Part shown: positions 63,651 through 64,000 of the stretch, one piece after another | How the letters are laid out: each line of letters opens with the position of its first letter | Numbering within the stretch: the stretch's first letter is position 1 | NCBI GenBank assembly: GCA_900119285.1 | Contig: FPIT01000007.1 | Coordinates: forward strand, 124,001 to 188,000 | Reading direction: 5' to 3' | DNA: 64,000 nucleotides | Source of the DNA: Prevotellaceae bacterium HUN156 | GTDB taxonomy: Bacteria; Bacteroidota; Bacteroidia; Bacteroidales; Bacteroidaceae | Position numbers and translations under genes: made by a program | Notes under the pieces: generated by a model | Databases searched by the model: none | What the model saw: only the letters and a program-made list of their open reading frames with translations | Told to the model about the DNA's origin: nothing

Positions 63651-64000
63651 TTATTCAATCTTATTAATATCGTAAGGAGTCTCCTGATAAACGTAATAGT
63701 TAATCCAGTTGCTATACAATAGATTAGCATGAGCACGCCATGTTACCTTGGGACCTTGTTCGGGATCATTATTACGATAATAGTTGATAGGCATGTCTAC
63801 ATCATCACGAACATCCTTGTCGCGACGATACTCACGATCAAGCGTATCTGGCGCATACTCTAAATGACCCGTAATGAAGAACTCTCGACCTCCACGTGCC
63901 ATCACCATACTGACACCACTCTCGGGTGACTCGGCTATCAGTTGCAAATCAGGATGAGCCAATATATCTTCACGATGTATCTCCGTATGGCGACTATGTG
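63651..64000 (-). CDS. metA: Homoserine O-acyltransferase MetA (5' end beyond window)
   Basis: Only the C-terminal part is in the window; the frame runs off at 64000, so the ATG-like start at 63962 (a TTG within HREDILAHPDL) is internal. The segment SRHTEIHREDI, then FITGHLEY with the catalytic His and Glu, DREYRRD, and NYYVYQETPYDI are typical of MetA. It acylates homoserine in methionine synthesis. It is followed by the U32 gene in the same direction. Confidence 0.9.
   Translation of the reverse strand, partial: HSRHTEIHREDILAHPDLQLIAESPESGVSMVMARGGREFFITGHLEYAPDTLDREYRRDKDVRDDVDMPINYYRNNDPEQGPKVTWRAHANLLYSNWINYYVYQETPYDINKIE

Overview
The window looks like chromosomal DNA of a Prevotella/Segatella-type member of the Bacteroidales. 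Three things point there. Nearly every gene I could place is led by the Bacteroidetes sigma-ABfr promoter (TTTG, about 20 bases, TAnnTTTG). Several surface proteins end in the C-terminal tail typical of the phylum, and the protein sequences themselves have a Bacteroidales character. I saw no rRNA, tRNA, CRISPR array, transposase or phage gene. The assignment rests on sequence character only; no database was searched.

Layout. 1-2502: the end of a surface-protein locus (a FISUMP-like/repeat protein cut by the window edge, a secreted protein and a 57-residue companion), closed by a strong terminator. 2663-3283: cytidylate-kinase-like protein. 3293-5145: an FtsZ homologue outside any division cluster, overlapping a conserved gene of unknown function. 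5146-5940: a gene-free stretch holding a large inverted-repeat element. 5941-7314: a small esterase and a TauE-type permease. 7427-13079: a tightly packed five-gene operon (FGGY sugar kinase, two glycosyltransferases, class III fructose bisphosphatase, short HPPK-like protein). 13163-20416: ABC-F ATPase, grpE-dnaJ behind an apparent sigma-54 promoter, folC, galM-galK; convergent xylB follows to 21989.

22186-42933 is an exopolysaccharide locus. It contains a single-domain response regulator, an initiating sugar-phosphate transferase fused to a pseudo-receiver, a TolC-like protein, a Wzc-like co-polymerase, a Wzy/ligase-like protein, a carbohydrate esterase on the opposite strand, four GT2 glycosyltransferases (two tandem paralogues, one without its DxD), a Wzx-like flippase, a 2140-residue BspA-like leucine-rich-repeat surface protein and a membrane acyltransferase. 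The parts needed to start, extend, flip, polymerise and decorate a polysaccharide are present; no Wza-like export lipoprotein was seen.

43082-64000 is mostly housekeeping: a Y-family polymerase with a YolD-like mini-protein, MutT, a carboxypeptidase-regulatory-domain protein with a possibly leaderless mRNA, the complete rseC-rnfBCDGEA electron-transport operon, a LysM glucosaminidase with a lipoprotein, cytidine deaminase, a TetR regulator, and malic enzyme fused to a phosphotransacetylase-like domain. After these come a 1 kb gene-free stretch dominated by a 0.4 kb imperfect palindrome, an FKBP isomerase, a DUF3791-DUF3990-DUF3791 module resembling a toxin-antitoxin system, a zinc-ribbon membrane protein, a U32 peptidase and the 3' end of metA. 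The strongest leads for something undescribed are the DUF3990 module, the FtsZ pair, the receiver/pseudo-receiver control of the polysaccharide initiator, and the paired glycosyltransferases.
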